DNA of 64,000 nucleotides, taken from positions 2,480,001 through 2,544,000 of the forward strand of contig OZ199840.1 of NCBI GenBank assembly GCA_964304625.1, read 5' to 3'. Under the pieces are notes generated by a model. The model did no database searches. It saw only the letters and a list, made by a program, of their open reading frames with translations, and was not told where the DNA came from. Positions 49,401 to 60,900 of the stretch are shown piece after piece. Within the stretch, counting starts at the first letter, position 1; each line of letters opens with the position of its first letter. Made by a program: the position numbers and the translations under genes. Source of the stretch: Kudoa neothunni. Its lineage: Eukaryota; Cnidaria.

Positions 49401-50120
49401 ATTGTTCAATTTACAACCCTAAATTTTAAACTATTACGTCGACGACAGTTTTTGCATCTTTCAGGGTTTGGAAGTTTTCTTCCTCTAAATAATTTATTAA
49501 TTTTTCTTGATTAATTAACAGGCTATAAAATTGGCGCTGACGTAGGATCACCACCATTGTATATTGATTACGTTGCGCAACGTGACGCCAAATTTTTTAA
49601 TCGTTTGTAGGAATTTTAACTCCTAAAAACTGGTATATTGTTATTATTTAAAACTTATTAATAATTACATTTAATATTCGAATATGAGTCATGTTTGAAA
49701 AAGTTAAAAAATACCTCGAGATTCACAAAATATGTTTGTATAGGTTTACAATTTAAAAAAATTGACAATACAATGTTTAGATAATGTAATAACTTTCGGA
49801 ACTTAATTATACATATAGTTATAAACTTGATAAGAATACTAAAAAATAAAATTAGTTAGAAAAATTAAATAGGGATCGATGGAAATATTAAATTGGTAAA
49901 GAAACCAGTATAGAAACCATATGCGTAAAATCATGCGCGTTGACCGAGGAAGACCGAACGAGAATTGAGAATTTAGGCCAAATTTTTAGAATTGAATTAT
50001 GTGGTTTATTAGTGTACGGATCATATTTTAAAATTGTAAATATTCGAATCTAACTAATGTCGGTAAATTTACAGATGCGCAAGGGGCCGAATTTTGGGAG
50101 AAGCATACTATACCATTACC
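46497..50120 (-). mobile_element. Full Merlin element with 9-bp target duplication
   Basis: CCGCATACA stands on both sides (46488-46496 and 50121-50129), a 9-bp duplication as expected for Merlin. TIRs are about 250 bp: GTAATGGTATAGTG at 46497, and the inverted partner ending CTATACCATTACC at 50120. The transposase lies minus at 48211-49158 in pieces: KVIEIDECLLKGKRKNNRGH, then STIFTDEWKVYRPLGKSGF, then YHTNTVEVVWYHLKTKILRK with the third Glu, with one gap of about 200 bp and one shift near 48400 plus a late TGA. The rest of the 3.6 kb is AT-rich non-coding DNA, unusually long for Merlin. Confidence 0.85.
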
Positions 50121-50309
50121 CCGCATACATATACAAGTTGATTATCATCGTTATTTAACGAGAAAGAATGCGTGTCAATTTTGGAGTCCTTTTTTTCTTT
50201 CTATTTGATAAATACATAGAACCGCGACTCCTGCTATTCTTGCACCTTTTAGAGACGAAGACAATTAATTTAAAAAAAAGATATTCAAATAGAAGACTCA
50301 TTATTTATA

Positions 50310-51809
50310 GGGTTTTCCGAGCTTTAGTGACATCATGTCAAGCATTAATGACATCATGTCAAGCATTAATGACATCATGTCAAGCATTAATGACATCATG
50401 TCAAGCATTAATGACATCATGTCAAGCATTAATGACATCATGTCAAGCATTAATGACATCATGTCAAGCTTTAGTGACACGGTATTTAAGATAGCTATAT
50501 AATTAGGTAAGAAAATACGAAAATATTACTTTAGATTTCGAATGAACAACAAATAATAATTTTGGGAATTTGAAAAAGATATCCAAACACTATCGTATAA
50601 TTTATACTTATTCTAAAATAATTTCTCGGTTTAAACATCTGCTGATATATCGAAGCATTTTTCGATAATAATTTGAGCAGTCGTTGGTGGAAATAACTTT
50701 GAAACCATCATCTATTAAATTTAAAAGGTCGCTTTCATTTCTCGCATGTCCTCTCACAACATGGTTTTTCCATTTGTTGAAAACATTTTCAATTGGATTC
50801 ATGAAGGGTGAATACGGAGGTAGATACATCAACGTTAGTTGTAACGTTGCTAAAATTTCGCTAAGTCCCTGATAATGATGTATCCTTGCATTATCGAGTA
50901 TGAAGCATGGATCTTTAATTTCCAAAGAACGGCACAAATCTGCCAACTCAATGAGGAACTCTTTAAAATCTTCGCCATTTACTGGTCTTCGATTTATTTT
51001 ATATAGCACCATGCCATACTTATTCATCGCTGCGATGACGGATATGTTCCTTGACTTGACGGCTTTCACGTTTACATATGCTGATGTACCAGCAAGCGAA
51101 CGACCCTGTCTTGTACGTGACGATACATTAAAACCAACTTCGTCAATAAAAACAAAGTTGCTGCCTTCTGCCTCAAGCAATTTTGAATTGAACTCTTGGG
51201 CGTACACAAAACGTTTTTCCACTGTATCGTCAGAGTTTCTTCGTTCAGGAACAATGGTGAGCATTTTTAAAGAATAATGGAATTCTTTAAGGCATCTATT
51301 TATTGTGCTAACGCTAACACTCACGCCACATTCGTCTAATAATTTTTGACGAAGAGTCTTAAGGGTAATGGTGGCGTCCTCATCCACCCAACTTCTAATA
51401 CGCAACTTTTGATCTTCATTGAGTTTTGAAGAAAAGTCACCACCCCTTTTTAATGACTTTTCTTTCCCATCAAGAAGATACGATTTTACAATTGAAGCAA
51501 GTTTGTCGCTTAATTCCAACATTTTCAGCGATGACGGCGTTGCTGTAACCCAATTCGCACTGATTAGCAATCATTTTCCTATCTCGGTCACTTATTGTTT
51601 GTCTCTTAAATTTGGTTCGAGTTGTCATTTGAGAATCGTCGCTATTATCTGTTTTTAAAGTTCATAAATATTAAACTAACGTGTAATGTTAAATTTATAC
51701 CACTCATATTATTTTTATTCGATTAATTTACAATGTGAACGTAATTATAAGTTAAATTACGCACGTGTCACTAAAGCTTGACATGATGTCACTAAAGCTC
51801 GAAAAACCC
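50310..51809 (-). mobile_element. Tc1-like DD34E element, nearly intact, expanded left TIR
   Basis: TA duplications flank GGGTTTTCCGAGCTTTAGTG at 50310 and its inverse ending CTCGAAAAACCC at 51809. The transposase is minus, from an ATG at about 51629 to the stop at 50608. The N-terminal HTH (DRDRKMIANQCELGYSNAVI) is followed by one shift near 51495. Then the frame is clean through FVFIDEVGF, CFILDNARIHH and YSPFMNPIENVFNKW; the second Asp and the Glu are 34 residues apart (DD34E). The family normally has about 340 residues and this copy keeps nearly all. The left TIR contains seven copies of GACATCATGTCAAGC at 21-bp period; the right TIR has one. Confidence 0.92.
50325..50480. repeat. 21-bp tandem repeat inside a Tc1 TIR
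   Basis: Seven units with the core GACATCATGTCAAGC and linker ATTAAT, nearly identical. The core is itself palindromic (GACATCATGTC), suiting a dimer-binding site for the transposase. The opposite TIR (about 51770-51800) has a single unit. Confidence 0.9.
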
Positions 51810-52069
51810 TATATTAAAATAAAAAAAATCCTCATCGCTTCGTATAGTAGCTATGTTTTTAGCAAATACCGACAGTGACACGTGTTACTATATCGACTAA
51901 GTTCTAGCACGAAATATCACTTATGATCATCTTTAACAATTTCGTCAATTTATTCAGACAAAATTAACAAAAATATTCGTTAGGATGAATGAGAGATCAT
52001 GTAATACTCAATGAAATGAAAACACCCATTTGTGTAGAAAATATGCTTGTCAAACATAACTAGGGAGCT

Positions 52070-52500
52070 TAAGGTAAAACCCTTGTCGTAACTTTTTAGA
52101 TAGTAGAGTTGTTCCTGGTTAGGTCAACCCTTTAATGCTATAGGCACCACAGGACGAGTAACATCTACTTCGCTACCCTTATTGTTCGATGATATTGTAC
52201 GAGTTTAATCTTCCAAACACATCCATTCTGGGGCAACCATCACCCTAAAATCTTGTCCACAAGGATTTGGCTCTGCAGATATCTCAAGCCTGTTATAGTG
52301 CTTACCCGGCGGTTCAAACGTCTAATTAAACCTCTTGTTAGATCATACTATGAATGTAAGAGAACATTTATTTAACAATTGAACTCTAGCTACAGCTCTC
52401 CGTATATGATAGATACACCCGAACAGAAACAATAGGCTTATCGAAGGCGGGGATCGAACCTAATACCTCAGGGTATTGAGTCTAATCCTCACATCATTGA
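52070..52500 (-). repeat. tRNA-derived SINE, probable
   Basis: Read on minus, GTGAGGATTAGACTC ... GGTTCGATCCCCGCC (about 52450-52490) has a perfect B box and tRNA-like loop spacing. The tract to 52070 is clearly GC-richer than its surroundings and non-coding. The A box is weak. It looks like a SINE of about 400 bp rather than a working tRNA. Confidence 0.45.
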
Positions 52501-52604
52501 ACATGCTGTTTACAGGCTCAAATAACATTACTGGAGGATTATCCCGAGGATTTCTTAAAACTTATAATTAAGTTTTGAGAATTGAATAACCTTTCCCAAC
52601 GTTT

Positions 52605-52697
52605 AGAATTGTAAAAAAATCATCGTGAAAGAATCGGAAGAAAATATTGAAGTTTGTTTAGCGGTTGACTTTTATTAACCGTTTCCTATACCATTAC
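52605..52697. mobile_element. Solo Merlin TIR fragment
   Basis: ATCGTGAAAGAATCGGAAGA ... TATACCATTACC is the right TIR of the 6.5-kb Merlin family. No partner TIR or transposase is found beside it. Confidence 0.6.
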
Positions 52698-52699
52698 CC

Positions 52700-53600
52700 A
52701 TTTGTTATGCAGTTACATATTCTTGAAATATAACATAGATATGACATAATAGTAGTAATGTAACATCATGTCTTTTCCTTATACATATTTAGTGTTTTTA
52801 TTTAATATTCGGGTGACGGAGCTCCAAAAATTTACTCATATTCCAAGATGGCGTCGTAGGCCTCTAATACAGATTCTCAATGAATTTGGATTATTCATAA
52901 AGATTTATTTATTTTAATGATTAAGAATCATAAATTAAATAAATGATTGTCGAATCATAGGGAATACAAAAATTTTGAAAAAAGTCACATGGTTTGCAGA
53001 GTATTACCATTAAAAAGCAAGATAAAATTTTTCATTTGTCGGAAATATGGACTACTACAATTGAGTCATTCCTAAGTATATGGAGAACCCAATGCTAATT
53101 TTTACTGACTTTCTATCATCTATACGGAGGATGACTGAACTTACTTAAAGTGGGACCGAATTCGATTAACTTCAAATTTTTGGAGTTCAATTTTTAAAAA
53201 ATACATTTCGGGGTTGAATTGTATATATATATATATATATGCTATTTAAAAATATTAATTAATATTGAATAAGTAAGATGAATTGTTTCTATTTTTTGTA
53301 CGATGTTCATGATATATGATATGCTCGGAAACTTATGAAAATAACATTTACATAGAACTTTTATTGTCGATATCACACCAAATATTTGTTTGAATATCAT
53401 TATTTCCCCTTCAAAGTAATGTAAGGCTATAAAATATTTGAGTAATATGAAAATTCTTATTTCTGTAACATGTTTAAAAAGAAAAATACTCTACCCTAGA
53501 ATTGTATTAATTCTTTACCTATATTAAAAATATTCAAATTAAAATATGGATTTATGAAAAAAGACAACAGTTAAATAAAGTTTTTAAACACATTGATTCA
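52700..53600. other. Intergenic DNA with a (TA)n microsatellite
   Basis: A TA run at about 53221-53240; otherwise AT-rich non-coding DNA. Confidence 0.4.
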
Positions 53601-53604
53601 TTAA

Positions 53605-56140
53605 CCCTTACAGAACGGTGTTCGGAAAATGACGTATATTCATATTCCGGTGTGGGGTCCGCGCGGACTCCAGCGATTATTTCATTATGTAAGCGCAATT
53701 TTTATAACTACCATTTTATACGATTCATATATTATAAAGATAAGGTAACAATTATTAGTTGGTTAAAATTATCTATATTGTAAAAAATGGATCGATTAGT
53801 AGAATTTTCTACTGACGGCAAAGGTTCACAAAATGACTGTGACACTCGCACGTCACCGATAGGCAGTATAAAATAACTTTTCCACGGCAATGATTAAGAC
53901 ATCCAGTAGCATTGTTTATATTCAAGAATATTTAAAGGATCGGTTAACACGCCAAGTCGCGTTTTCGAAGTAACTCTCGTTAATCTTCGAATAGCAAGAG
54001 GACTATAATTATAACGAAATTGTTATTTGTTAATAAACATAGAAATTACTAATATAATATTTTTATTAATAAAATATTAGATTGGTTTTATTTTACATAC
54101 CAATGACATAGTAACTTATTCGCTTTAAAATAAAAACATACTTTTAAACTTAAAGCTTGAATTAATCATCGATGCATGTAAAGTCCTCAAAAATTGATAT
54201 CCATATCTACATAGTACGTTTGTTTCATCTGAGTATATTTTCACTTAGAAGACATTTTTATTTCTGTGATTTAATAATTAAAAAATTATATATATATATA
54301 TTAGATTAGCTCGATGATTTTCTGATAGTTTCATCAAAAGTCAATTCAAAAAAATTAATAAATAAAATCATGAATGACGGTGAATATTTCGGAATTGAAA
54401 TTATTATATGCAGTAAATATTGGTCACCGAAACATTTATTAATTTTAGAAAGATTATTTTGCTAAATTTTTACGAAAATTCGTATTTATTTTAGTTTCTG
54501 TTTTTTAACATGAAATGTTAGAATAATTCTGAGAAATTTGTCCAAAATTTTAATTTAAAGTAAATCGTATATAAATTCAAACTGTTGTTATGCTGAACAA
54601 CTATTGGTTTGAACACATCGAAGAGTTATGAAAAAACTATTTCTAATTTGAAAATCTTTTTAAAATACGTATATAATTAAAAATATTTTTTTATAAGGAA
54701 GTAAAAGAATGAGCCAATATAAAATATATTTAACTATCGTTAGACAGGATAATAATTCAACAATAAACTAAGCATTCATACTATCCTGACAGTCTGGGCT
54801 GGGCAAGTGATTATAATTTTCTCGGTTTTATGAAGTGAGCAAATTGGCTTGTTACAAGATTTTTTTTGGTTTTCCTGTCCATGCTACGTGGGTAACATAT
54901 ACTCATCGTCCCTTTTTAGATGTTGAATCATTTTGCACATTTGAGTTGGAATTGGAGAAATGGCTGTTGAATATTTTGAATCCGTATTGTAAATCTGAAT
55001 GGTATCTAGTAATGGTTTCTTGACGACGCAATACGTTAGAGGTGACCAATTGAATCTCTAATTCTCGAAGGAAGATTTGACGTAGACTGCGATCATTCGA
55101 ATGCCAATCAGGAAACCTGGTTGTCCATATAATGTGTATTTAACGCAGATACATCGATCAGATCCGTGAAAACATGGAATGGCCAACCATTGGTTCTTCT
55201 ATAACAACCATAAAGTTTGGTCACCCAGTCTCCATTGTCAACTGCCTCTTTCGTGGGATTGTAATGAACGATAAGTTCAGGTTTGTTTTATCACCTCTTT
55301 CGATGACACTATCATGGAACTCTGATAATAAAATGACATTTTTGTTTTTCTTGGGAATATATGAAACTGTGGTTAAATCATCGTAGAAGCAATACATTGA
55401 GGAATTTTCATCATGATCTTTCACTCTAAGAATATTTTGTGGGATGTATCGGTTATTTTTTCACATCGTTCCAATCAAAGTAAAATTAATTTTTCGTAAA
55501 AATAAGACTAGGGGAACGGATGAAAAAAAGTTGTCAGTCGTTATACCACGACGATTTTTATAATAAGAAGAAACTAAATCCTTGAAGACTCGTTCTCCTT
55601 GGTTTTTCTCTCTGATACCGTTAAATTTACTAAGGTAAGGTTGGGTATTTAATAGATATGGTGTATCCTTATCTGAAGCCACCTACAACTTCATCCCGAA
55701 GCGATCGGGTTTATTCTTCATGTAAATACGAAACGATCACCTTACGCGAAATGAAACAATTCTTCCATCTACAGTTTATGTGTACCCGGTGAATAATTCC
55801 ATGTGAACGTGGAATTTAAATCGTCGAAGATTTTTTGCATTGCCTCAAATTTGTTGTCAGATGTTCTCGTGAGTCGACCTTCAAAACGGATTGTTCTGAA
55901 TATCTGACAAAAACGATCCCTCAATAGAGCCATCGAAAAAGTGCCGTTTGAACAGCGGGTCCAAATCCCAAAGATTTTTGAGTGATAATTTGGCTACATT
56001 ACATCTGCCAGATATGATCGTGATTCCAATAAAAGCCTTTAGCTCTTCCATTGTTATGGTATCCTTATCGCTATATTTTTCATTCGATAGGAAGTACTTA
56101 TTGGTAAAATATAATATTTTTTTCCAACACAATAATTAAT
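53605..56140 (-). mobile_element. piggyBac relic A with left terminus
   Basis: TTAA at 53601-53604 is followed by CCCTTACAGAACGGTG and the palindrome TGGGGTCCGCGCGGACTCCA (53653-53672), the usual piggyBac end. The transposase remains on minus at about 54835-56140: ITMEELKAFIGITIISGRCN, the first-Asp region decayed (DRFGMKL...VASDKDT), second ITTDNFFSSVPL, then NKNVILLSEFHDSVIE and a C-terminal LRELEIQLVTSNVLRR. Several stops and shifts. The 5' end stops at about 56140 where a Tc1 relic begins. Between 53.7 and 54.8 kb is AT-rich DNA without genes. Confidence 0.75.
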
Positions 56141-56149
56141 AGCGCTTTA

Positions 56150-56990
56150 GAAATTCCAGAAAGTCGAAGATCGACAAAAAGTTGAATCAAGTATTCTGAA
56201 AAAAGACGTATTTGCTGGACCTTCATGGACTTTAGTTGACCATAATTTAGTTGAGCTCATTGCCGCGATGAGGGGAACATTCTTCGAACGAACACTTAAC
56301 AGTGAGGTTTGCTCTCGTACCAACAAGTGACCTTTCGAAAAATCTACGCATGGAGAGCGAGAAACCTAATTCGTCGATATAAACAACAAGGGATAAATTA
56401 GGCTTTTTTTAAGATAATTGATCGCATAGCTACAAAAATTTATTAATTTGTTATAACAACTAAGTACTTTCTTCGTAATACGATGATTTCATTAGAATTT
56501 CTCCCCGTAGTAACGATGGAAATTTTTTTGAGGGAGTAGTGAAATCCTTTGATAGCGTTGGCGATGGTTTGGCTTGATACCACAAAATCAAATTTTGATT
56601 TCAATACTACTTCCGTAATGTTGAATGTAATTGTGAAGTCTTCATTGACAAGGCGTTTTCGAAATTTTACATGCTCCACATGCAAAAGTTACCTCCTATT
56701 ACAACTCTTTGGTGTTCTATCGACATTTCCTTTCGAGCTTTTCAACTTAAGAATTCTACCAACAGTTGATGGATGAACCCCAACAGATTTTGGGATTTGT
56801 TTGTTGATAAGTTTTTCCTATAAGAATTATAAACTACGATTTGGAGAAAATACTTTTTTAAAACAAAATAACACTTCTCAGTTTTTTCAGTCATTTTGTA
56901 TTTTCTTTTTGAGAAAATGTTGAGGAGTTCCTGTTAATTCTAATATACTTGCATCTTATTCTGACATTTTGTTAATAAGCGCACGCGGGT
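56150..56990 (-). pseudogene. Tc1-like transposase relic, C-terminus missing
   Basis: Minus strand: HTH (KSVGVHPSTVGRILKL, then GNVDRTPKS), then VKFRKRLVNEDFTITFNITE and VVSSQTIANAIKGFHYSLKK, then VVYIDELGFSLSMRRFF (first Asp) and, after a shift, RSKNVPLIAAMSSTKLW. Then the sequence meets piggyBac relic A at about 56150; the second Asp and NPIE region are absent. It is a different Tc1 family from the 50.3-kb copy. It lies between two unrelated piggyBac fragments. Confidence 0.75.
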
Positions 56991-56999
56991 TTCATCTTG

Positions 57000-57751
57000 A
57001 TCGGATATGATCGCATCATGAAATGCAATTTTCAAAAATGCATGCCCCAGTTGCATCTTGATCGGATGTAGTTGCAACTTGAACTTGCAACACTGTAAAG
57101 AATATGAGTTGCTCATTCATTGTAATAACTCGCTTTGGAGTAAAACATTTTGGCAATATATCAACCCATATATCCCATATCTCACGAATAAGGAAAAATT
57201 TATCAGCTATTTCCCTCTCTGATCATGTATTGAAGTCGTCAAAATGAAGGGCTCTTGAAAATTGAGTAAAACGTTTATGTGAAAACAATCGTCTGTAAAT
57301 TTGCTTGCTCTCATTGACGCAAAAGAGTTCGCACAACGGTTCTTGCCTATCCTTATGAATATCCATTAATATTAAAAGACCTACATAACCCTTAAATTCA
57401 ACTTAATCGATATCTTTCCACTTAACTTTGAAATAGTGATTTCCAAACTTTTTCGTATACTTTATAATCTACAGATTTCTGGAGGTAAAAAATAACGAAA
57501 AACTATCAATGAATGATTTTATTTTTAACACATGACGTGGCACAAAGAATGGAATTCATCATATTTTCGGAACGGGGTTTCCTCGTAGATGGTTTTGACA
57601 GTCCAAAGAATTCTATTTTTACTTTTAAGGTATTATTGATATAAATGGAATCTATTTCTTCTTCCGATGTATCATTTTCATCAATAATTTGGTTATCAAA
57701 TTCGCTTCCAGATGTGGTAAATTCGTGAATGAATCGACTTGCGCCATTCAT
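57000..57751 (-). pseudogene. piggyBac relic B, N-terminal and early catalytic part
   Basis: Minus strand: acidic leader (SGSEFDNQIIDENDTSEEEI), then, after stops, VWKS...GLLILMDIHKDRQEPLCEL, IYRRLFSHKRFTQFSRALHF, DKFFLIREIWDIWVDILPKC and TPKRVITMNEQLIFF. It ends before the first catalytic Asp and abuts the Tc1 relic. It overlaps in content with relic A (both contain the early domain), so it is a separate copy. Confidence 0.72.
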
Positions 57752-57795
57752 TTAGAATTATGCACTGCTCACACATGCGCATTGCCCAACTAGTC

Positions 57796-57989
57796 CAGTG
57801 CTTCCCAACTAATACTGGACTCCCACCCCCATTTTAGGACAAATAGAAATTCGCATCCTTTACATTCGATAGGGTGTAACCGACTTAAAATTTATCAAAA
57901 ATTATTTCCAATTTTGATCGTATCTCGCGCCACCTAAGACCAAAGTTTCTACTCCCTAAGATGCGGGAACATCCAGTTGGGAACCCCTG
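57796..57989. mobile_element. hAT MITE inserted in a Helitron helicase
   Basis: CAGTGCTTCCCAACT at 57796 and AGTTGGGAACCCCTG ending 57989 are TIRs of the same type as the hAT at 25-27.4 kb. The right end interrupts the Helitron helicase just after SRVRSRRNLYA. The Helitron does not resume on the left side, so the 3' part was lost. No clear 8-bp duplication. Confidence 0.65.
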
Positions 57990-60900
57990 GCGTATAGGTT
58001 TCTTCGCGATCTAACCCTAGAGATGGCCACATAAAGTTGTCTGTGTGAAAAACATGGTTCCGACAGATGGAGTCCAACAGCATTGAAAGTTGGTCCCAGG
58101 GACTTGTTTATGGACATTGCGAATGAAAGCTTCACGGAGAATTTGAGCCTCTTGAAATTGAAGAGACAATCAGATGGCTCGATTTGAAGTCTCTGGATAA
58201 ATGTCTTCACCTTTACGATATCCGGTCATAACGGTAGCTTCAATTAGGTGATTCATGAGCCGCTTCACAATAAGCCTTGTGTCGTTGCAGAGACGAGGGC
58301 ATCGAGGTTTCTCAGCAGCATAATTGTCACTCCCACTTTCAGGGTTAGTTGGTGAGGTTGAAACCCAGAAACTTCCAAACTGTTGAGGAATTCGGTTGGA
58401 TATTTACCGAATCGTTGTAATTAGCGGAGAGTCTGCTAATTTATACAACTTGACTTCACCAGATAATATTCGTATAAATTTCTTGTTTATCGAGTTCACG
58501 ATTTGGTTGGTAGCTGCCAGAATTCCACGTTGACATAACCATTATTGGTCGCAATAATTCAAATGTAACTCAGTGAAAACCTTTTCTCAAAGTTCATCAA
58601 GGTTTTCCACCGAGTTTGCAATTTCATTTAATAGAATATTTCCGCTAGAATCTGTCATAATTTCACTTCCGCCTATCTTCAGAATATTTGATGTAAACTC
58701 CCCAGCTTCAAAGTCACTATTAAAGAAAACCCAAATGTTTGTTGTTAGTTTAAGGGTTTTCACTTTTGGTCATATCAGATTTCGCCTGCAAAACCTAATC
58801 TGCTCACTCTGAGTACCTTTTGGGATTATAGGCAACGTCTGTCTGAGGTCGCCAGATAAAACAATCGTGATCGAACCAAAGGGAACATTTCTGCCAGTGA
58901 TGTCCCTCAAGGTTCGATCAAAAGTTTCAAGGGTAATCCTGTTAACCATGGTACATTCGTCCCAGAAATAGCAGAGCAATTTCTCAAAAGTTCAGTTGAA
59001 CCACTTCCTCTGCTTATTCGGCAGGTCATTGTACCATTATCCAGCAGCTTCAATGGAATCTCGAAAGCATTATGGGCAGTTCAGCCATAGGTAATAATGT
59101 TGCTGTGATACCTGAGGAAGCAAATGCCAGCACAATTTTTGATTGACTTCGGAGTTCCGCCAAAAGTAAATTAAAACGTAAGTTTTTCCAGTGCCACCAG
59201 GAGCATCCAAAAAACATATTTTCATCATTATTGCGATTCAGTACGCTTTCCAAAATTGAATTGTAGGTGTGGAGTTGAGAATCTAATAACCTTGATTTGT
59301 GTATCAGCACATATCCAACAAATTCGTCAACGTTATAGCCAAGTTCGCGTTGGATTTCTGTTGGCGGCTGATTACCAATGGTTCCATCTACTGGAGAAAA
59401 TCCATAATTATCCAGATAATCCACCCATTTCGATTAGTATATTTTCTATATCTATTAAAGTCATATTGTGGATAGTTGGGTTAAATTCAATGTAGATGTA
59501 GATGTCAGGATTTTGTTGCTGTATTTGATATCGGTAATCCTCCGACATGTCATTTCGGAACATCATCCACACTTCTTCGGATGGTCTGCTGAAGTTGACT
59601 TTTCTAAACAATAAAGCAGTCTTCGCAATTGAAACGGTGTATTTGTCACCATTGCTTCAGTAAAGGTACGCTTCCAGAGAGTGTCATTTTCCAACATGCC
59701 TCATTTTACGCAAGCTTCCTTATATGTAGAACATGTGGTCATCGACGGTTCTGAGGTCTCCAAAAGATAATGGTCCTCGCACCTCATTCAAAAGTAACCT
59801 CAGGCAAAAACATTCCACCTGAGTCGGATGGACATTGTACATTCTTCCAATAGTATCATCAAATTTGATCCCAGGTCGACCACCTACGGATGCTTCTCTC
59901 AGTCTTCGAGACCACTTGTTGTTACACTAAGTGTAGTAGGATGGCATTTCGCTATATAAAAGCGTTGTGGAAAATTCATCTTTTTGACAAATTTTGAAAA
60001 ACGCTGTCAACTTTGTATCCTTGGGATTTAATATTTGATTTTGGAGAGTATTTTTGGTAAAATATACTCATTGGCCGTTCTCCAGATGAACGCTCAGTTA
60101 TACGATTGGAGGACTTCTATCATGGATATCAAAACAAAAGATCCTCAAAAAGGCTTCATTGCTGCTAATATAGCGCCCCATTTGATAATGCGAAACTTCA
60201 TCAATAACATTTTCAAGTTCAAACCATAAGCTGCGCCATCAGGCCCTTTGTTGATATACTTGCAGACATTAAATCGACTTCACCGAATTACAATATTCAA
60301 CATTAATGTGGGAATCAAACATTTTTGATAGCAATGGGCAGTATGGAAAAATCCATCTGTTGTCAATCACAACATCGCGATTTCGTCCCATTTTGAGTAG
60401 CACTTCTAAAACAATGCGTCCAAGTTTTTTCTCCTTCTATATAGAGGATAAACATCTTGATCGGTTATTGTTTCATGGAGGAATTTTTTTGGGAATTTAA
60501 GACATTTCTCTCCTTCCATGCAAGGACCATGAATCATGCTTTTGGACGATTCGAAACAATAGGGTCGATGTTTGGATTTGGCAGCTCTGCTGATATAAAT
60601 TTGTCTATATCAGAGGAATGGAGCTTTTCTTTAAGCCACAACAAAATATGTGCATGAGGTAGACCCCGTTTTTGCCATTCGGCCGTGTATGACATCCGCA
60701 CGTCACCAAAAAATTTTAGCTGTGTTAAAACCTTCATGAGGGTTTTCAGCTTCAGGTGGAACACTCGTGTCGTCACATCATGTCTTTCTGGCGTGACTTG
60801 TCCAGGAAATAACTCATCAGTTATTTCATGCCAATTGGGTTTACATGTAAATGTAATAAAAAGATCAGGGCGACCAAACTTCCTGACATACATCGCATCT

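Noticed and set aside
6470-50120. ISXO2-like transposases as bacterial contamination or recent transfer
   Set aside because: They sit among intron-bearing genes, have long TIRs and 8-9 bp duplication typical of eukaryotic Merlin, and share the local base composition.
50325-50480. CRISPR-like array
   Set aside because: Unit plus linker are identical tandem DNA without unique spacers, in a eukaryotic transposon end.
50168-50494. Open reading frame with seven repeats of ALMTSCQ
   Set aside because: It is only the translation of the 21-bp tandem repeat in the Tc1 left TIR; a period divisible by three stays open in one frame.
50900-51277. 125-codon plus-strand ORF
   Set aside because: Antisense of the Tc1 transposase, whose motifs are unambiguous.
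53221-53240. TA microsatellite as a regulatory or origin element
   Set aside because: Simple dinucleotide run in AT-rich DNA with no further structure.
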